A stretch of 47,882 nucleotides of DNA from NCBI GenBank assembly GCA_946410455.1, contig CAMKAJ010000018.1, positions 1 through 47,882 on the forward strand. The letters are read 5' to 3'. This DNA is from an uncultured Bacteroidales bacterium. GTDB taxonomy: Bacteria > Bacteroidota > Bacteroidia > Bacteroidales > UBA932. The notes beneath the pieces were generated by a model. That model was not told the origin of the DNA. It saw only the letters and a list, made by a program, of their open reading frames with translations, and made no database searches. The first letter of the stretch is position 1, and each line of letters opens with the position of its first letter. The translations under genes were made by a program, and so were the position numbers. Shown here piece by piece: positions 7,890 through 16,066 of the stretch.

Positions 7890-8047
7890 CTATTTCTGAG
7901 AAACCTCCGTTTTCGTTAAAATCTCATTTACTTGATTTTCAATATATTGTGAGAATCTTTCAACCTTCAAAAGGTCTTCCAGAAGGTTCGAGAATTTACC
8001 TGTTTGGTCTACTACAGAGGATTTCTAAACGGAAGTCCTCATTTTTG
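7890..8047 (-). repeat. Dispersed peptide-plus-hairpin element, copy C
   Basis: Minus strand: a hairpin at 8017-8040 (gaggatttc/gaagtcctc, one G-U pair), then a frame reading VVDQTGKFSNLLEDLLKVE and on to a stop at 7890-7892, 44 codons from an in-frame stop at 8025. On the plus strand the hairpin is followed by a T-run (8041-8047). It is the closest relative of copy B. Together B and C form direct repeats that flank the ogt remnant and the fic gene. Confidence 0.6.
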
Positions 8048-8096
8048 TTTTCAATTAGGCGCAGAATGTAAACTGCTGACTATCAACTGATAACAG

Positions 8097-8147
8097 AAAA
8101 TCGCCCAGGAAGATTCGCCCGGGCGATTTTACGTAAAATGCTGGTAT
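8097..8147. repeat. Palindromic terminator-like repeat, copy 1
   Basis: Perfect 10-bp arms aaaatcgccc (8097-8106) and gggcgatttt (8121-8130), with a flank acgtaaaatgctggtat. A second copy lies inverted at 19.44-19.49 kb and shares both palindrome and flank (cgtaaaatgytggta), so this is a repeat element and not merely a terminator. It may still terminate the DoxX gene on the minus strand. The rest of 8148-8229 holds nothing that I recognise. Confidence 0.6.
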
Positions 8148-8229
8148 CAAGCAACATACATTATACGACACAAACTATCCGACCATACCGTCCGGCTAAA
8201 CCGGCCTCATCCAGACGCATCCGGCCACC

Positions 8230-9366
8230 TTACAGCAGCACCAGGACGGCGGTGACGTAGAGGAGGAAGCCTTGGAGCTTGAGGCGGCGGGGGTTGTTGT
8301 GCTTAAGCATAGCTTCTGTGGGAGGGAGTTCCAGGAGAGGAGCGAGCTCGGAAGCAGTTGGGAGGGCACGAGAGGGCCATTTGGCTACTATCACGCCGTC
8401 GCGCAGAAGGGTGGCGCCTCCGTTGGACCGATTGAGAGTCATGAGGGTGCGGCGGTCGGCAGTATAGAAGTCCTGCACTCCGGGGAACTCACCGGATGCC
8501 ACCAGTACAAGGTCCAACGCGGTAGCCACCGAAGCAGCGCCAGCATCCACCGCCTCCACCGCCGAAGCCGCCGAAGCCGCCGAAGCCGTCGAAGCCGCCG
8601 AATCCACCGAAGCCACCGAATCCACCGAAGCCGCCGAATCCACAAAAGCCCCCACGCATCGAGCCACCCGCTCCTGCACGGCAGCACCCAGATGATCGTC
8701 ATCATATACACTGATAACCAACTTGTTGCCAACGGCCAGCACGGAATCGCAGTACTCCCCTTCCGCATCGCAGACAGAAAGCAGCGGAGCGTCCGGTTCC
8801 GGCGACTCCTGCGCCTGCATGAGAGTAGCTCCAGGGGCAAAAGGCGTAAAGTCCAAAGCCGGAACATTGAGCTGATAATTCACAGCAAAAAGTACTATAG
8901 ATACCGCAGCAATCCCAAACGAAACGTATTTCACCTTGCGGGGCCTGCGGACCGAACGGAAAGGCACAAAAGCCACCAGCCACAGCAGGCATAGCACTAT
9001 ATTCTTCACAAAAGACTTAAATGGGTCCAGATGAACAGCCTCCCCAAAGCAGCCGCAGTCCATGGCCGGATTCACCAGCCACAAAACAAGAGTAAGTGCC
9101 GTAAACACAACAAGCACCACCCCCGACAAAACACCCGCAATCAAAGGAAAAGCCCCGCTGATAAGCGCAGCCCCGAGCAAAGCCTCAAACAGCGCCAGCA
9201 AATCGCCCACTACAGAGGCCGAAGGCGCCAAGAAAGACAAATGCAAGAAGTTGTAATACTCCGAGACCACCAATCCCGCCCCCACCGGGTCCATCAATTT
9301 AAGCAGGCCGGCCACAAAGAACACAAAGCCCAGGAGCACTGCGCAAATACGCTTAATACTTTTCAT
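8230..9366 (-). CDS. DoxX/MauE-like membrane protein with a low-complexity repeat insert
   Basis: Four hydrophobic helices in residues 8-135 with the family's CGCFGE motif (104-109) after the third, as in DoxX/MauE proteins that support redox or thiol chemistry at the membrane. A fifth helix is near 147-163. The remaining part carries cysteines in SVCDAEGEYCD and resembles a degraded thioredoxin-like region. It is interrupted at about 242-280 by a Ser/Ala/Val/Asp low-complexity stretch encoded by a 9-nt repeat. I chose the ATG at 9366, which overlaps the end of tmk by 14 nt. A longer start at 9417 would lie wholly inside tmk. A last hydrophobic segment ends the protein. Precise function unknown. 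Confidence 0.75.
   Translation of the reverse strand: MKSIKRICAVLLGFVFFVAGLLKLMDPVGAGLVVSEYYNFLHLSFLAPSASVVGDLLALFEALLGAALISGAFPLIAGVLSGVVLVVFTALTLVLWLVNPAMDCGCFGEAVHLDPFKSFVKNIVLCLLWLVAFVPFRSVRRPRKVKYVSFGIAAVSIVLFAVNYQLNVPALDFTPFAPGATLMQAQESPEPDAPLLSVCDAEGEYCDSVLAVGNKLVISVYDDDHLGAAVQERVARCVGAFVDSAASVDSVASVDSAASTASAASAASAVEAVDAGAASVATALDLVLVASGEFPGVQDFYTADRRTLMTLNRSNGGATLLRDGVIVAKWPSRALPTASELAPLLELPPTEAMLKHNNPRRLKLQGFLLYVTAVLVLL
8533..8643 (-). repeat. 9-nt minisatellite inside the DoxX-like gene
   Basis: Plus-strand units of gccgccgaa and close variants (gaatccacc, gaagccgtc) repeat about ten times. They encode Ser-Ala-Ala and Val-Asp-Ser triplets. In-frame gain or loss of units would change loop length without breaking the frame. 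Confidence 0.7.
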
Positions 9367-10027
9367 ATACCGAGCGCAGCTTAGCAAAAATCTCATCGGG
9401 CGGAAGCATCTTGCCATCCGGCCCAGAGCAATCTACAGTAACGAAGGCGGGATCCAGCGACGCCTGCCGCAGGTACATCGCCCGCACCCGCTTCTGAAAC
9501 TCTATATCGGCCTCATGAATATCCTGGGCGCCATGCAGATAGCCCCTGTCGTTGCCGCCACGCTGCCGCGAGAGGCTCTCCTCAACGAACCCGATGGGCA
9601 CGTCGAGGAAAATATTCAAGTCGGGCCGGGGCAGGTCGAACTGGCCATACTCCGTATTGAGTATCCACTCACGCAAGTCTTCAGCGCTCTCCTCGTCAGG
9701 CATCTTGGCGCACTGGTAGGCAATGTTGGAATAGACGTAGCGGTCGAGCAATACCGTTCCGCCCTCGGCGAGCACCCGCTTCATCTGAGGCGCTGCGCCA
9801 TGCCTGTCTTCTGCGAACAGAAGAGCCACCAACTGGGGGTGCACCTTGTCTAACTGCCCAAAGCCCCCGCGCAAGAACTTACCTATCAAGCCTCCGTAAA
9901 CCGGAGCATCGTATCTGGGAAAATGAATATACTCCAGACGCGGACTCACCGACTCCAGGTATTCCTTCATCAAGCGGACCTGAGTGGATTTACCCGCTCC
10001 GTCAAGACCTTCTATAACTACCAGCAT
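9353..10027 (-). CDS. tmk: Thymidylate kinase
   Basis: Phosphorylates dTMP to dTDP with ATP, an essential step of DNA precursor synthesis in the cytoplasm. The P-loop is at residues 7-15 (GLDGAGKST), the DRY-type motif is in VLLDRYVYSN, and the LID region carries SRQRGGNDRGYLHG. Its 224 residues are close to the usual 205-215. It starts 3 nt after the stop of the FtsB-like gene and its end overlaps the DoxX-like start, so the three genes are probably translated from one transcript. Confidence 0.95.
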   Translation of the reverse strand: MLVVIEGLDGAGKSTQVRLMKEYLESVSPRLEYIHFPRYDAPVYGGLIGKFLRGGFGQLDKVHPQLVALLFAEDRHGAAPQMKRVLAEGGTVLLDRYVYSNIAYQCAKMPDEESAEDLREWILNTEYGQFDLPRPDLNIFLDVPIGFVEESLSRQRGGNDRGYLHGAQDIHEADIEFQKRVRAMYLRQASLDPAFVTVDCSGPDGKMLPPDEIFAKLRSVYEKY

Positions 10028-10030
10028 AAG

Positions 10031-10351
10031 CTATTCCTCCACATAAACATCATCCCCGGGCTCGGCAAAGCCAAATTCCTCCCGGGCATATTTCTCCAAT
10101 GAATCCTTGGACGATGTGAGCATGTGTATCTGAGCATCCAGGCTCTCGTTCTCCTGCTTGAGCTGCTCTATACGCCGCTGCTGCTGCCCAAGGGTAAAGC
10201 CCGCTTGTATCCAGCGGGCAAGATTATCTTTCTTGACGAACAAGAAAAGCACGAAGGCCGCCGTAATCACAATTGCAAAGCGCACAAACGAACGCTGCGC
10301 GACCTTGTTTCCGTCCTTACTCCTGTCCCATATATCTTTAAATTTTCCCAT
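10031..10351 (-). CDS. FtsB/DivIC-type septum formation initiator
   Basis: A 106-residue bitopic protein: a short basic cytoplasmic N-terminus, one membrane helix (about 27-45, AIVITAAFVLFLFV), then a coiled coil (QQQRRIEQLKQENESLDAQI) and an acidic tail. This is the layout of FtsB/DivIC, a partner of FtsL and FtsQ in divisome assembly. I chose the ATG at 10351 because the -7 box lies just upstream. Earlier starts would run into the divergent gene. It is the first gene of the ftsB-tmk-DoxX operon. Confidence 0.85.
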   Translation of the reverse strand: MGKFKDIWDRSKDGNKVAQRSFVRFAIVITAAFVLFLFVKKDNLARWIQAGFTLGQQQRRIEQLKQENESLDAQIHMLTSSKDSLEKYAREEFGFAEPGDDVYVEE

Positions 10352-10356
10352 AATGA

Positions 10357-10364
10357 CAAAAATA
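10357..10364 (-). promoter_or_regulatory. -7 box for the ftsB-tmk operon
   Basis: Minus strand TATTTTTG, 5 nt before the ATG at 10351. Transcription would start about at the A of the start codon (leaderless). It lies only 2 bp from the divergent plus-strand -7 box. Confidence 0.55.
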
Positions 10365-10366
10365 GT

Positions 10367-10374
10367 TAAATTTG
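10367..10374 (+). promoter_or_regulatory. -7 box for the nucleotidyltransferase operon
   Basis: TAAATTTG, 23 nt before the ATG at 10398, followed by an A-rich leader. It is divergent from, and almost abutting, the ftsB -7 box, so the two promoters should compete for polymerase. Confidence 0.55.
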
Positions 10375-10397
10375 CGGGATAATAAGACAAAAAAATT

Positions 10398-11330
10398 ATG
10401 AAACCTACTCTTTTGGTACTTGCTGCCGGTATGGGCAGCCGATACGGAGGCCTCAAACAAATGGACGGACTCGGCCCCTCGGGCGAAACCATCATCGATT
10501 ATTCTATCCACGATGCGGTAGAGGCCGGATTCGGCAAAGTAATCTACATAGTTCGCAACTACTTCCTGGAGCAGTTCCAGCAGACTGTAAAAGAGAAATA
10601 CAGCAACGTCAACTGCCTCGACGGCGAGCCCCTCAAGTTTGAGTTCGTAACCCAGGAGCTCGACAAGATTCCCGCCCGCTTCAGCCTCAACCCCGAGCGC
10701 CAGAAGCCCTGGGGCACCGCACACGCCGTTCTTATGGCCAAAGACGCCATCAAGGAGCCCTTTGTGGTAATCAACGGCGACGACTTCTACGGCCGTGAGT
10801 CGTTCCACATCGCCGGCGACTGGTGCCGCGAGCACGAGCACAGCAAGGGAGTCTTTGCCATCGTAGGTTTCGAGATAGACAATACCCTGAGCGAGTCCGG
10901 CGGCGTATCCCGTGGCATCTGCCATTACGACGAGGCTGGTCACCTCACCAATGTGGTGGAACATCACAACGTGCAGGTCGAGGCCGACGGAGTGCTGCGC
11001 GGCGACAATTCCGTGAGCGGCGAGCACGTAGAGCTCAACGCCAAGGACCTCTGTTCCATGAACATGTGGTGCTTCACCCCCGACTACATGGAGCTCAGCG
11101 CCAAGATTTTCGAGGAGTTCCTAGAGGAGAACATAGGTGAGCTCAAGAAGGAGTTCTACATCCCCTTCGCTGTCGACCACATGATTCACAGCGGCACCGC
11201 AGCCTGCGATGTGCTCGCAACTCCCGCCCACTGGTTCGGCGTAACCTTCAAGGAAGACCGTCCCGGCGTTGTGGCTAAATTTGCAGAACTCGTCCGCGAG
11301 GGCGTTTACCCCTCACCCCTGTACAAATGA
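10398..11330 (+). CDS. Sugar nucleotidyltransferase
   Basis: A cytoplasmic enzyme that would activate a sugar phosphate with an NTP to an NDP-sugar. The nucleotide-binding signature is at the N-terminus (LAAGMGSRYGGLKQ, residues 8-21). The metal-binding VINGDDFYG block near residue 120 matches the G-D-D of this fold. Its 310 residues lack the C-terminal beta-helix of GlmU-type enzymes. Its stop overlaps the next start (ATGA), so translation is coupled to the CPBP protease. Which sugar is used cannot be told. It is not clearly RmlA or GalU. Confidence 0.85.
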   Translation: MKPTLLVLAAGMGSRYGGLKQMDGLGPSGETIIDYSIHDAVEAGFGKVIYIVRNYFLEQFQQTVKEKYSNVNCLDGEPLKFEFVTQELDKIPARFSLNPERQKPWGTAHAVLMAKDAIKEPFVVINGDDFYGRESFHIAGDWCREHEHSKGVFAIVGFEIDNTLSESGGVSRGICHYDEAGHLTNVVEHHNVQVEADGVLRGDNSVSGEHVELNAKDLCSMNMWCFTPDYMELSAKIFEEFLEENIGELKKEFYIPFAVDHMIHSGTAACDVLATPAHWFGVTFKEDRPGVVAKFAELVREGVYPSPLYK

Positions 11331-12226
11331 AACGGCGCGGAAACTACAGCTTCCTGAGCAAGTTCAGCCATTACACTCCGGGGGTAGGAGGTATGCTGGC
11401 CCTGCTCGCATGGATGGGAGTGGGAGCATTGCTGAGCGGCATCGTAATGTTAGTGCTCAATATGGCCATGGGGCAGCAGCTGGCAGCTGAATATTTCAAT
11501 CTCATCAGCTACCCCATTATGTTCATCCCCCCGATGCTCTACGCAAGCAGCAAGAGTGCAAGGGAGTCTATGGTACATGGCGGAGCAAAGCTGGACAACA
11601 ACCATTTTGCTCCCGTCGGCGCCGTGCTGTGCGTCGTGCTGGCAATCGCCGGCACCCTGGCTCTCGGCTTCTGGAGCGAGTACCTGGTGGCCCTCCTTCC
11701 CCCTATGCCCGAGGTGCTCAAGACCGCCCTGGAGCAGCTTACGGCCGGGAACGTATGGATCAACTTCATCACCGTGAGCATCTTCGCCCCTCTGTTCGAG
11801 GAGTGGCTCTGCCGTGGCATGGTGCTGCGCGGGCTGCTGGTTAGCACCAAGATCAAACCTTTCTGGGCCATAATCATATCGGCCCTGTTCTTCGCGCTCA
11901 TACACCTCAACCCCTGGCAGGCGATTCCCGCATTCTTGATGGGATGCCTCTTCGGATGGGTGTACTACCGCACGGGCTCGCTCAAGCTCACTATGCTGAT
12001 GCACTTCACCAACAACAGCTTCGCCTTAGTACTCGGGCACATCGACTCCCTCAAAGACATGGAGAGCTGGGCCGAAGTGATGCCCGCACAGCCATACTAC
12101 ATCTGTCTGGCGGCCTGCTTTTTGCTCACCGTGCTGGTGACTCTGTCATTCGGCAAAATTAAGCCGGCAAGCTCCAGGGGCAATTGCGATACAGTCCCCT
12201 CATTGTTCGACAGTCAAGACATTTAA
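11327..12226 (+). CDS. CPBP-family intramembrane glutamic endopeptidase
   Basis: A multi-helix inner-membrane protein of the CAAX-protease and bacteriocin-processing family. All motifs are present: EEWLCR (Glu158, Glu159, Arg163), FALIHLN (His193) and HFTNN (His226, Asn230). About seven or eight hydrophobic segments can be seen, and the N-terminus is basic. It overlaps the nucleotidyltransferase stop by 4 nt and lies 6 nt before the porin start. In the family, roles range from prenyl-protein processing to self-immunity against peptides. No bacteriocin gene is nearby, so a housekeeping membrane-proteolysis role is more likely. Confidence 0.9.
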   Translation: MKRRGNYSFLSKFSHYTPGVGGMLALLAWMGVGALLSGIVMLVLNMAMGQQLAAEYFNLISYPIMFIPPMLYASSKSARESMVHGGAKLDNNHFAPVGAVLCVVLAIAGTLALGFWSEYLVALLPPMPEVLKTALEQLTAGNVWINFITVSIFAPLFEEWLCRGMVLRGLLVSTKIKPFWAIIISALFFALIHLNPWQAIPAFLMGCLFGWVYYRTGSLKLTMLMHFTNNSFALVLGHIDSLKDMESWAEVMPAQPYYICLAACFLLTVLVTLSFGKIKPASSRGNCDTVPSLFDSQDI

Positions 12227-12232
12227 CCCGCA

Positions 12233-14911
12233 GTGAACACGCTGTCCCGAATACTCTTCCCTACCGCTGTGGCCGGACTGGCCATAGCAGGGTCTCTGGG
12301 CCTGGGTCACGGCAGGGTGAACTATACCCTGCTCCCCGACCCTGTAGCATTCGCAGACACCGTGGTTTATAAGAAAGACGCCTACAAACTGCACCGCAAG
12401 GGCGATCTTGGCACCATCAGTATAGCCGACAGCCTCACCGCCATGGAGCAGGAAGACAGCACGGCGGCCGTAATCGACACCCTGCCCAAGCTCACTGCCC
12501 GCGACACTATCAAGGTACCCGATTCGCTGCGCCTCACAGACCCCTTCCGCTTCAAATACTACGTAGCGCTCATCGACTCGCTCACCCACGTAATCGTACG
12601 CGACTCCCTCAAGCACAGCTCCGACTCTCTCAAGGGCACCGTGAGCCTGCTGCAGGGGCAGAATCTGGGCGACTCGGCAGAGCACAACCGCCTGCACGCA
12701 TTCAACGATTCGCTGGACTGGAGGATGATAGATTCTATCTACGTGGCCGACTCCGCCGCCGTGGCCAAGGCAAAATTCCTTGCGTGGTACAACTCCCTGA
12801 GCCGCAGGGAACGGCGCGAGTACGACCAGAAGATGGCCCTCCCGCGCAAGCTGGCCGAGGCCGACTCTATCCAGAAGCTCAAGCAGAAAGCCCAGGACGA
12901 GAGGGACTCCATAATCGAGTATACCCCCCGAATCCTCGAGACCTTCGCCCTGCACGACACCATGCAGTACAAGCGAATAATCGAATGGACTGTAGACCAG
13001 GACTTCCACCGGCTGGATGTAAAAGTGCCCGACACCAGCTACAACTACCACTTCTACGACTATCCGTTCTTCCGTAAAGACGTGAACGCCACGTGGTTGG
13101 GTGTGCCGGGCTCGCCGCTGCAGTACTACAACTACTTCAATCGCGCGAGCGAGGAGAGGGTGGAGTTCTACACGGCGCAGGAGTCATGGTCGTTCTCGCC
13201 CCGCACCATCCCCAACTACAACACCAAGACGCCCCACACCGAGCTCGCGTACTTCGGCACGCTGCTCGCGGGCGACGCCAAAGAATCAGACAACCTGCAC
13301 ATACTTACCACACAGAACATATTGCCGGAGCTCAACTTCACCGTTTCCTTCGACCGCTTTGGCGGCGGGGGCATCCTGGAGAACGAGACCACCATCAACA
13401 AGACCTTCTCTACCCGCCTCAACTACCTGGGCAAGAAGTATATGGGCCATGTGGGCTACATCTACAACATGGTAGACCGCGTAGAGAACGGCGGCGTGGC
13501 AGACAATACCTGGATAAGGGATACCACCGTGGAGCCGCGCGAGATTCCCGTAACCCTGAGCAACGCCCACTCCAAGATTACCAAGAACACCTGGTACCTC
13601 AACCAGCAGTACCGCATCCCTTTCGACTTCATAGAGAAGCTCAAGGCACGCAAAGATACCACAGCCGCAAAAGACACGCTCTCGGCCACTCCCGATACGC
13701 TCAACCGCAATATAACCACCGCCTTCATAGGGCACAGCTTCGAGTGGTCCACTTACACGCGCAACTACACGGACGTGATCAACAATGCCAAGCAGAGCGC
13801 CTTCTACAACGATGTATTCAACTTCGGCATGACCAGCGCTGACTCGCTCGGCACCATGAAACTGGACAACAAGCTCTTCCTGCGGCTCCAACCATGGGGC
13901 AGCGAGGGAATAGTATCCAAGCTCGACGTGGGAATAGGCGACCAGCTGCGGCACTACTTCGACAGTTCCTCCGTACGTCCCATGAGGCACGTAGAGAATT
14001 CGATTTTCGCCTACGCAGGAGCCCAAGGCCAGTTCCGCAAGTACCTTGCATGGGACGCAAAGGCCAAGTTCAACTTTGCCGGATATAATATAGGTGACAC
14101 GGAAATTGAGGCCAACGCAGCATTCAGTTTCTACCCCTTCAGGCGCGCCCGCAAGAGCCCCATAACCGTGGGCGCCCACTTCGAGACCAGGTTACTCACT
14201 CCAGACTACTATCAGAGGGTGCTGAACACCAACCACTTCAGTTGGGAAAACGACTTCACCAAGCAGTCCATAACCAAGATAAAGGGAAGCATAGACATCC
14301 CGCGCTGGCGCATGAACGCCGAGGTTGGGTACGCCCTGCTGGCGAACAACATTTACTACGATACGCTGGGCATAGTACGCCAGAATACCACTCCAATGAG
14401 CGTATTATCGGCCTCGCTGCGTAAGGAATTCGTGCTGGGGCCCGTACACCTCGACAACAGGGTGCTGCTGCAATATTCTTCGGCGCCCGACATAGTGCCG
14501 GTGCCTGCTGCGGCGGTGAATCTCAGGTGGTTCGCCCAGTTTGTGGTGCAGCGCGACGAGAGCAAGACCCACAACGTGATGGAGATGCAGGTAGGTATCA
14601 ACGCATTCTGGAACACCAGCTGGTACGCCCCGGCATGGAACCCCGCGCTCGGAGTGTTCCATAACCAGAACGTAACCCTATACCAGAACGGACCCTACTT
14701 CGACATCTTCATGAACATTCAGTGGAAGCGCTGCTGCATCTTCCTGAAGTACCAGAACTTCGGACGCGGCTGGCCCATGCGCAAGAAAGACTACTTCACC
14801 GCAGACCACTACGTCTATACGGCCGACGGCACCGACGGCCTCAAGCTCGGAATCTTCTGGCCCTTCTACTTCTCTACCGACAAACACCTGCAGCATTCGC
14901 ATTCGCACTAG
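12233..14911 (+). CDS. Putative outer-membrane porin (Porin_10-like)
   Basis: An 892-residue exported protein with a GTG start (6 nt after the CPBP stop) and a signal-like N-terminus (LFPTAVAGLAIAGSLGLGHG). The first 250 residues are charged and rich in D-S-L and R-D-S repeats. From about residue 270 the sequence has the aromatic-rich alternating pattern of a beta-barrel, starting DYPFFRKDVNATWLG and ending GLKLGIFWPFYF. This matches the Bacteroidota putative porin family. The final His-Ser repeat (HSHSH) is a minor oddity. Transport substrate unknown. Confidence 0.8.
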   Translation: MNTLSRILFPTAVAGLAIAGSLGLGHGRVNYTLLPDPVAFADTVVYKKDAYKLHRKGDLGTISIADSLTAMEQEDSTAAVIDTLPKLTARDTIKVPDSLRLTDPFRFKYYVALIDSLTHVIVRDSLKHSSDSLKGTVSLLQGQNLGDSAEHNRLHAFNDSLDWRMIDSIYVADSAAVAKAKFLAWYNSLSRRERREYDQKMALPRKLAEADSIQKLKQKAQDERDSIIEYTPRILETFALHDTMQYKRIIEWTVDQDFHRLDVKVPDTSYNYHFYDYPFFRKDVNATWLGVPGSPLQYYNYFNRASEERVEFYTAQESWSFSPRTIPNYNTKTPHTELAYFGTLLAGDAKESDNLHILTTQNILPELNFTVSFDRFGGGGILENETTINKTFSTRLNYLGKKYMGHVGYIYNMVDRVENGGVADNTWIRDTTVEPREIPVTLSNAHSKITKNTWYLNQQYRIPFDFIEKLKARKDTTAAKDTLSATPDTLNRNITTAFIGHSFEWSTYTRNYTDVINNAKQSAFYNDVFNFGMTSADSLGTMKLDNKLFLRLQPWGSEGIVSKLDVGIGDQLRHYFDSSSVRPMRHVENSIFAYAGAQGQFRKYLAWDAKAKFNFAGYNIGDTEIEANAAFSFYPFRRARKSPITVGAHFETRLLTPDYYQRVLNTNHFSWENDFTKQSITKIKGSIDIPRWRMNAEVGYALLANNIYYDTLGIVRQNTTPMSVLSASLRKEFVLGPVHLDNRVLLQYSSAPDIVPVPAAAVNLRWFAQFVVQRDESKTHNVMEMQVGINAFWNTSWYAPAWNPALGVFHNQNVTLYQNGPYFDIFMNIQWKRCCIFLKYQNFGRGWPMRKKDYFTADHYVYTADGTDGLKLGIFWPFYFSTDKHLQHSHSH

Positions 14912-14917
14912 CAGCAC

Positions 14918-16060
14918 ATGAAAGCCAGCCGTTTCATAGCCGACAAACTGCGTTTCAAGGGACGACTCGCGACTATTGCCATCTGCGTGTCTTTCTTTGT
15001 GATGATACTGTCTTTGGCTATATCGGGAGGCTTCCGCACGCAGATACGTGAATCCATTTCCGGCATCGCAGGCGACATTCAACTCAGCGGCAGCACGGAA
15101 CCAATTAAGATTCACCCGTCATACTATAATAAAATAGCTTCCGTGCAGGGAGTTGCTTCCATCACCCCGGTCGTCTGGAAGCCCGGAATCGTAAAGGGCG
15201 GAGACGACATCTGCGGCATCATGGTTAAGGGTACTCCCATGCCGGACTCTTGCTCGCTGCAAGCACGCATCCCCCGCGAACTCGCAAGGCGCATGAAGCT
15301 GAGCGTGGGAGATGCCATGACTACCTGGTTCGTAGACGAGAGGGCCAAGGCGCGCCGCTTCACGGTTACGGAGATTTACGACGGAATCCTTGACTCCGAC
15401 GGCACCCTTATAGTGCAGGTGCCCCTTGCCGACATGCAGCGACTCTACGGCTGGAGTGCGGAGGAGGCGTCTGCCCTGGAAATAATGGTAACGCCCGAAT
15501 GGAACGAGGGCTGGTTGCTGCGGGCCAAGGCCGACGAGCTTAGCTGGATTTCCCTCGAGGAGCATCAGGAAGAAGAGGACATCCTGCGCGCACTCTCCAC
15601 ACGGCAGCGCTACCCCCAGATCTTCGACTGGCTGGACCTCATAGACTTCAACGTCCTCACTATACTCATCCTTATGATAGTGGTGGCCGGCTTCAATATG
15701 ATTTCCGGCCTGCTCATCCTGCTCTTCCGGCATATATCCACTATAGGTATGCTAAAGAGCCTGGGCATGGGCAACCGCGCGATTGCCGGAGTGTTTCTGC
15801 GCGTCGCTGCCCGCATAGTGCTGGCAGGCACCATTACAGGAAACGCCGCCGCCCTGCTGTTCTGTGCAATACAGGGCAGCACCCATCTTATCAAACTGAA
15901 TCCGCAGAACTACTTCGTGTCCTTCGTGCCGGTGCACCTCGATGCAGGAACGGTAATAGCGGTTGACCTGGTGGCCTTCGCGGCCATAATGCTACTGCTG
16001 CTCATCCCCACCCTGTTCATTTCCAAGGTGGATCCGGCGCAGACAGTGCGGGTAAAATAG
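14918..16060 (+). CDS. FtsX/LolE-type ABC transporter permease
   Basis: A 380-residue inner-membrane permease subunit. An N-terminal helix (about 20-40) precedes a large periplasmic MacB-like domain. Three further helices follow: about 244-268, 290-315 and 345-370. The FtsX signature region is DFNVLTILILMIVVAGFNMISGLLILLFRHISTIGMLKSLGM. Family members extract lipoproteins or export substrates with a separate ATPase. No ATPase gene is adjacent, so the partner must be encoded elsewhere. It follows the porin by 6 nt in the same operon. Confidence 0.88.
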   Translation: MKASRFIADKLRFKGRLATIAICVSFFVMILSLAISGGFRTQIRESISGIAGDIQLSGSTEPIKIHPSYYNKIASVQGVASITPVVWKPGIVKGGDDICGIMVKGTPMPDSCSLQARIPRELARRMKLSVGDAMTTWFVDERAKARRFTVTEIYDGILDSDGTLIVQVPLADMQRLYGWSAEEASALEIMVTPEWNEGWLLRAKADELSWISLEEHQEEEDILRALSTRQRYPQIFDWLDLIDFNVLTILILMIVVAGFNMISGLLILLFRHISTIGMLKSLGMGNRAIAGVFLRVAARIVLAGTITGNAAALLFCAIQGSTHLIKLNPQNYFVSFVPVHLDAGTVIAVDLVAFAAIMLLLLIPTLFISKVDPAQTVRVK

Positions 16061-16066
16061 CTCCTC

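Noticed and set aside
8272..8994. 240-codon plus-strand frame rich in Arg/Ser/His repeats
   Set aside because: Antisense reading of the 9-nt minisatellite in the DoxX-like gene.
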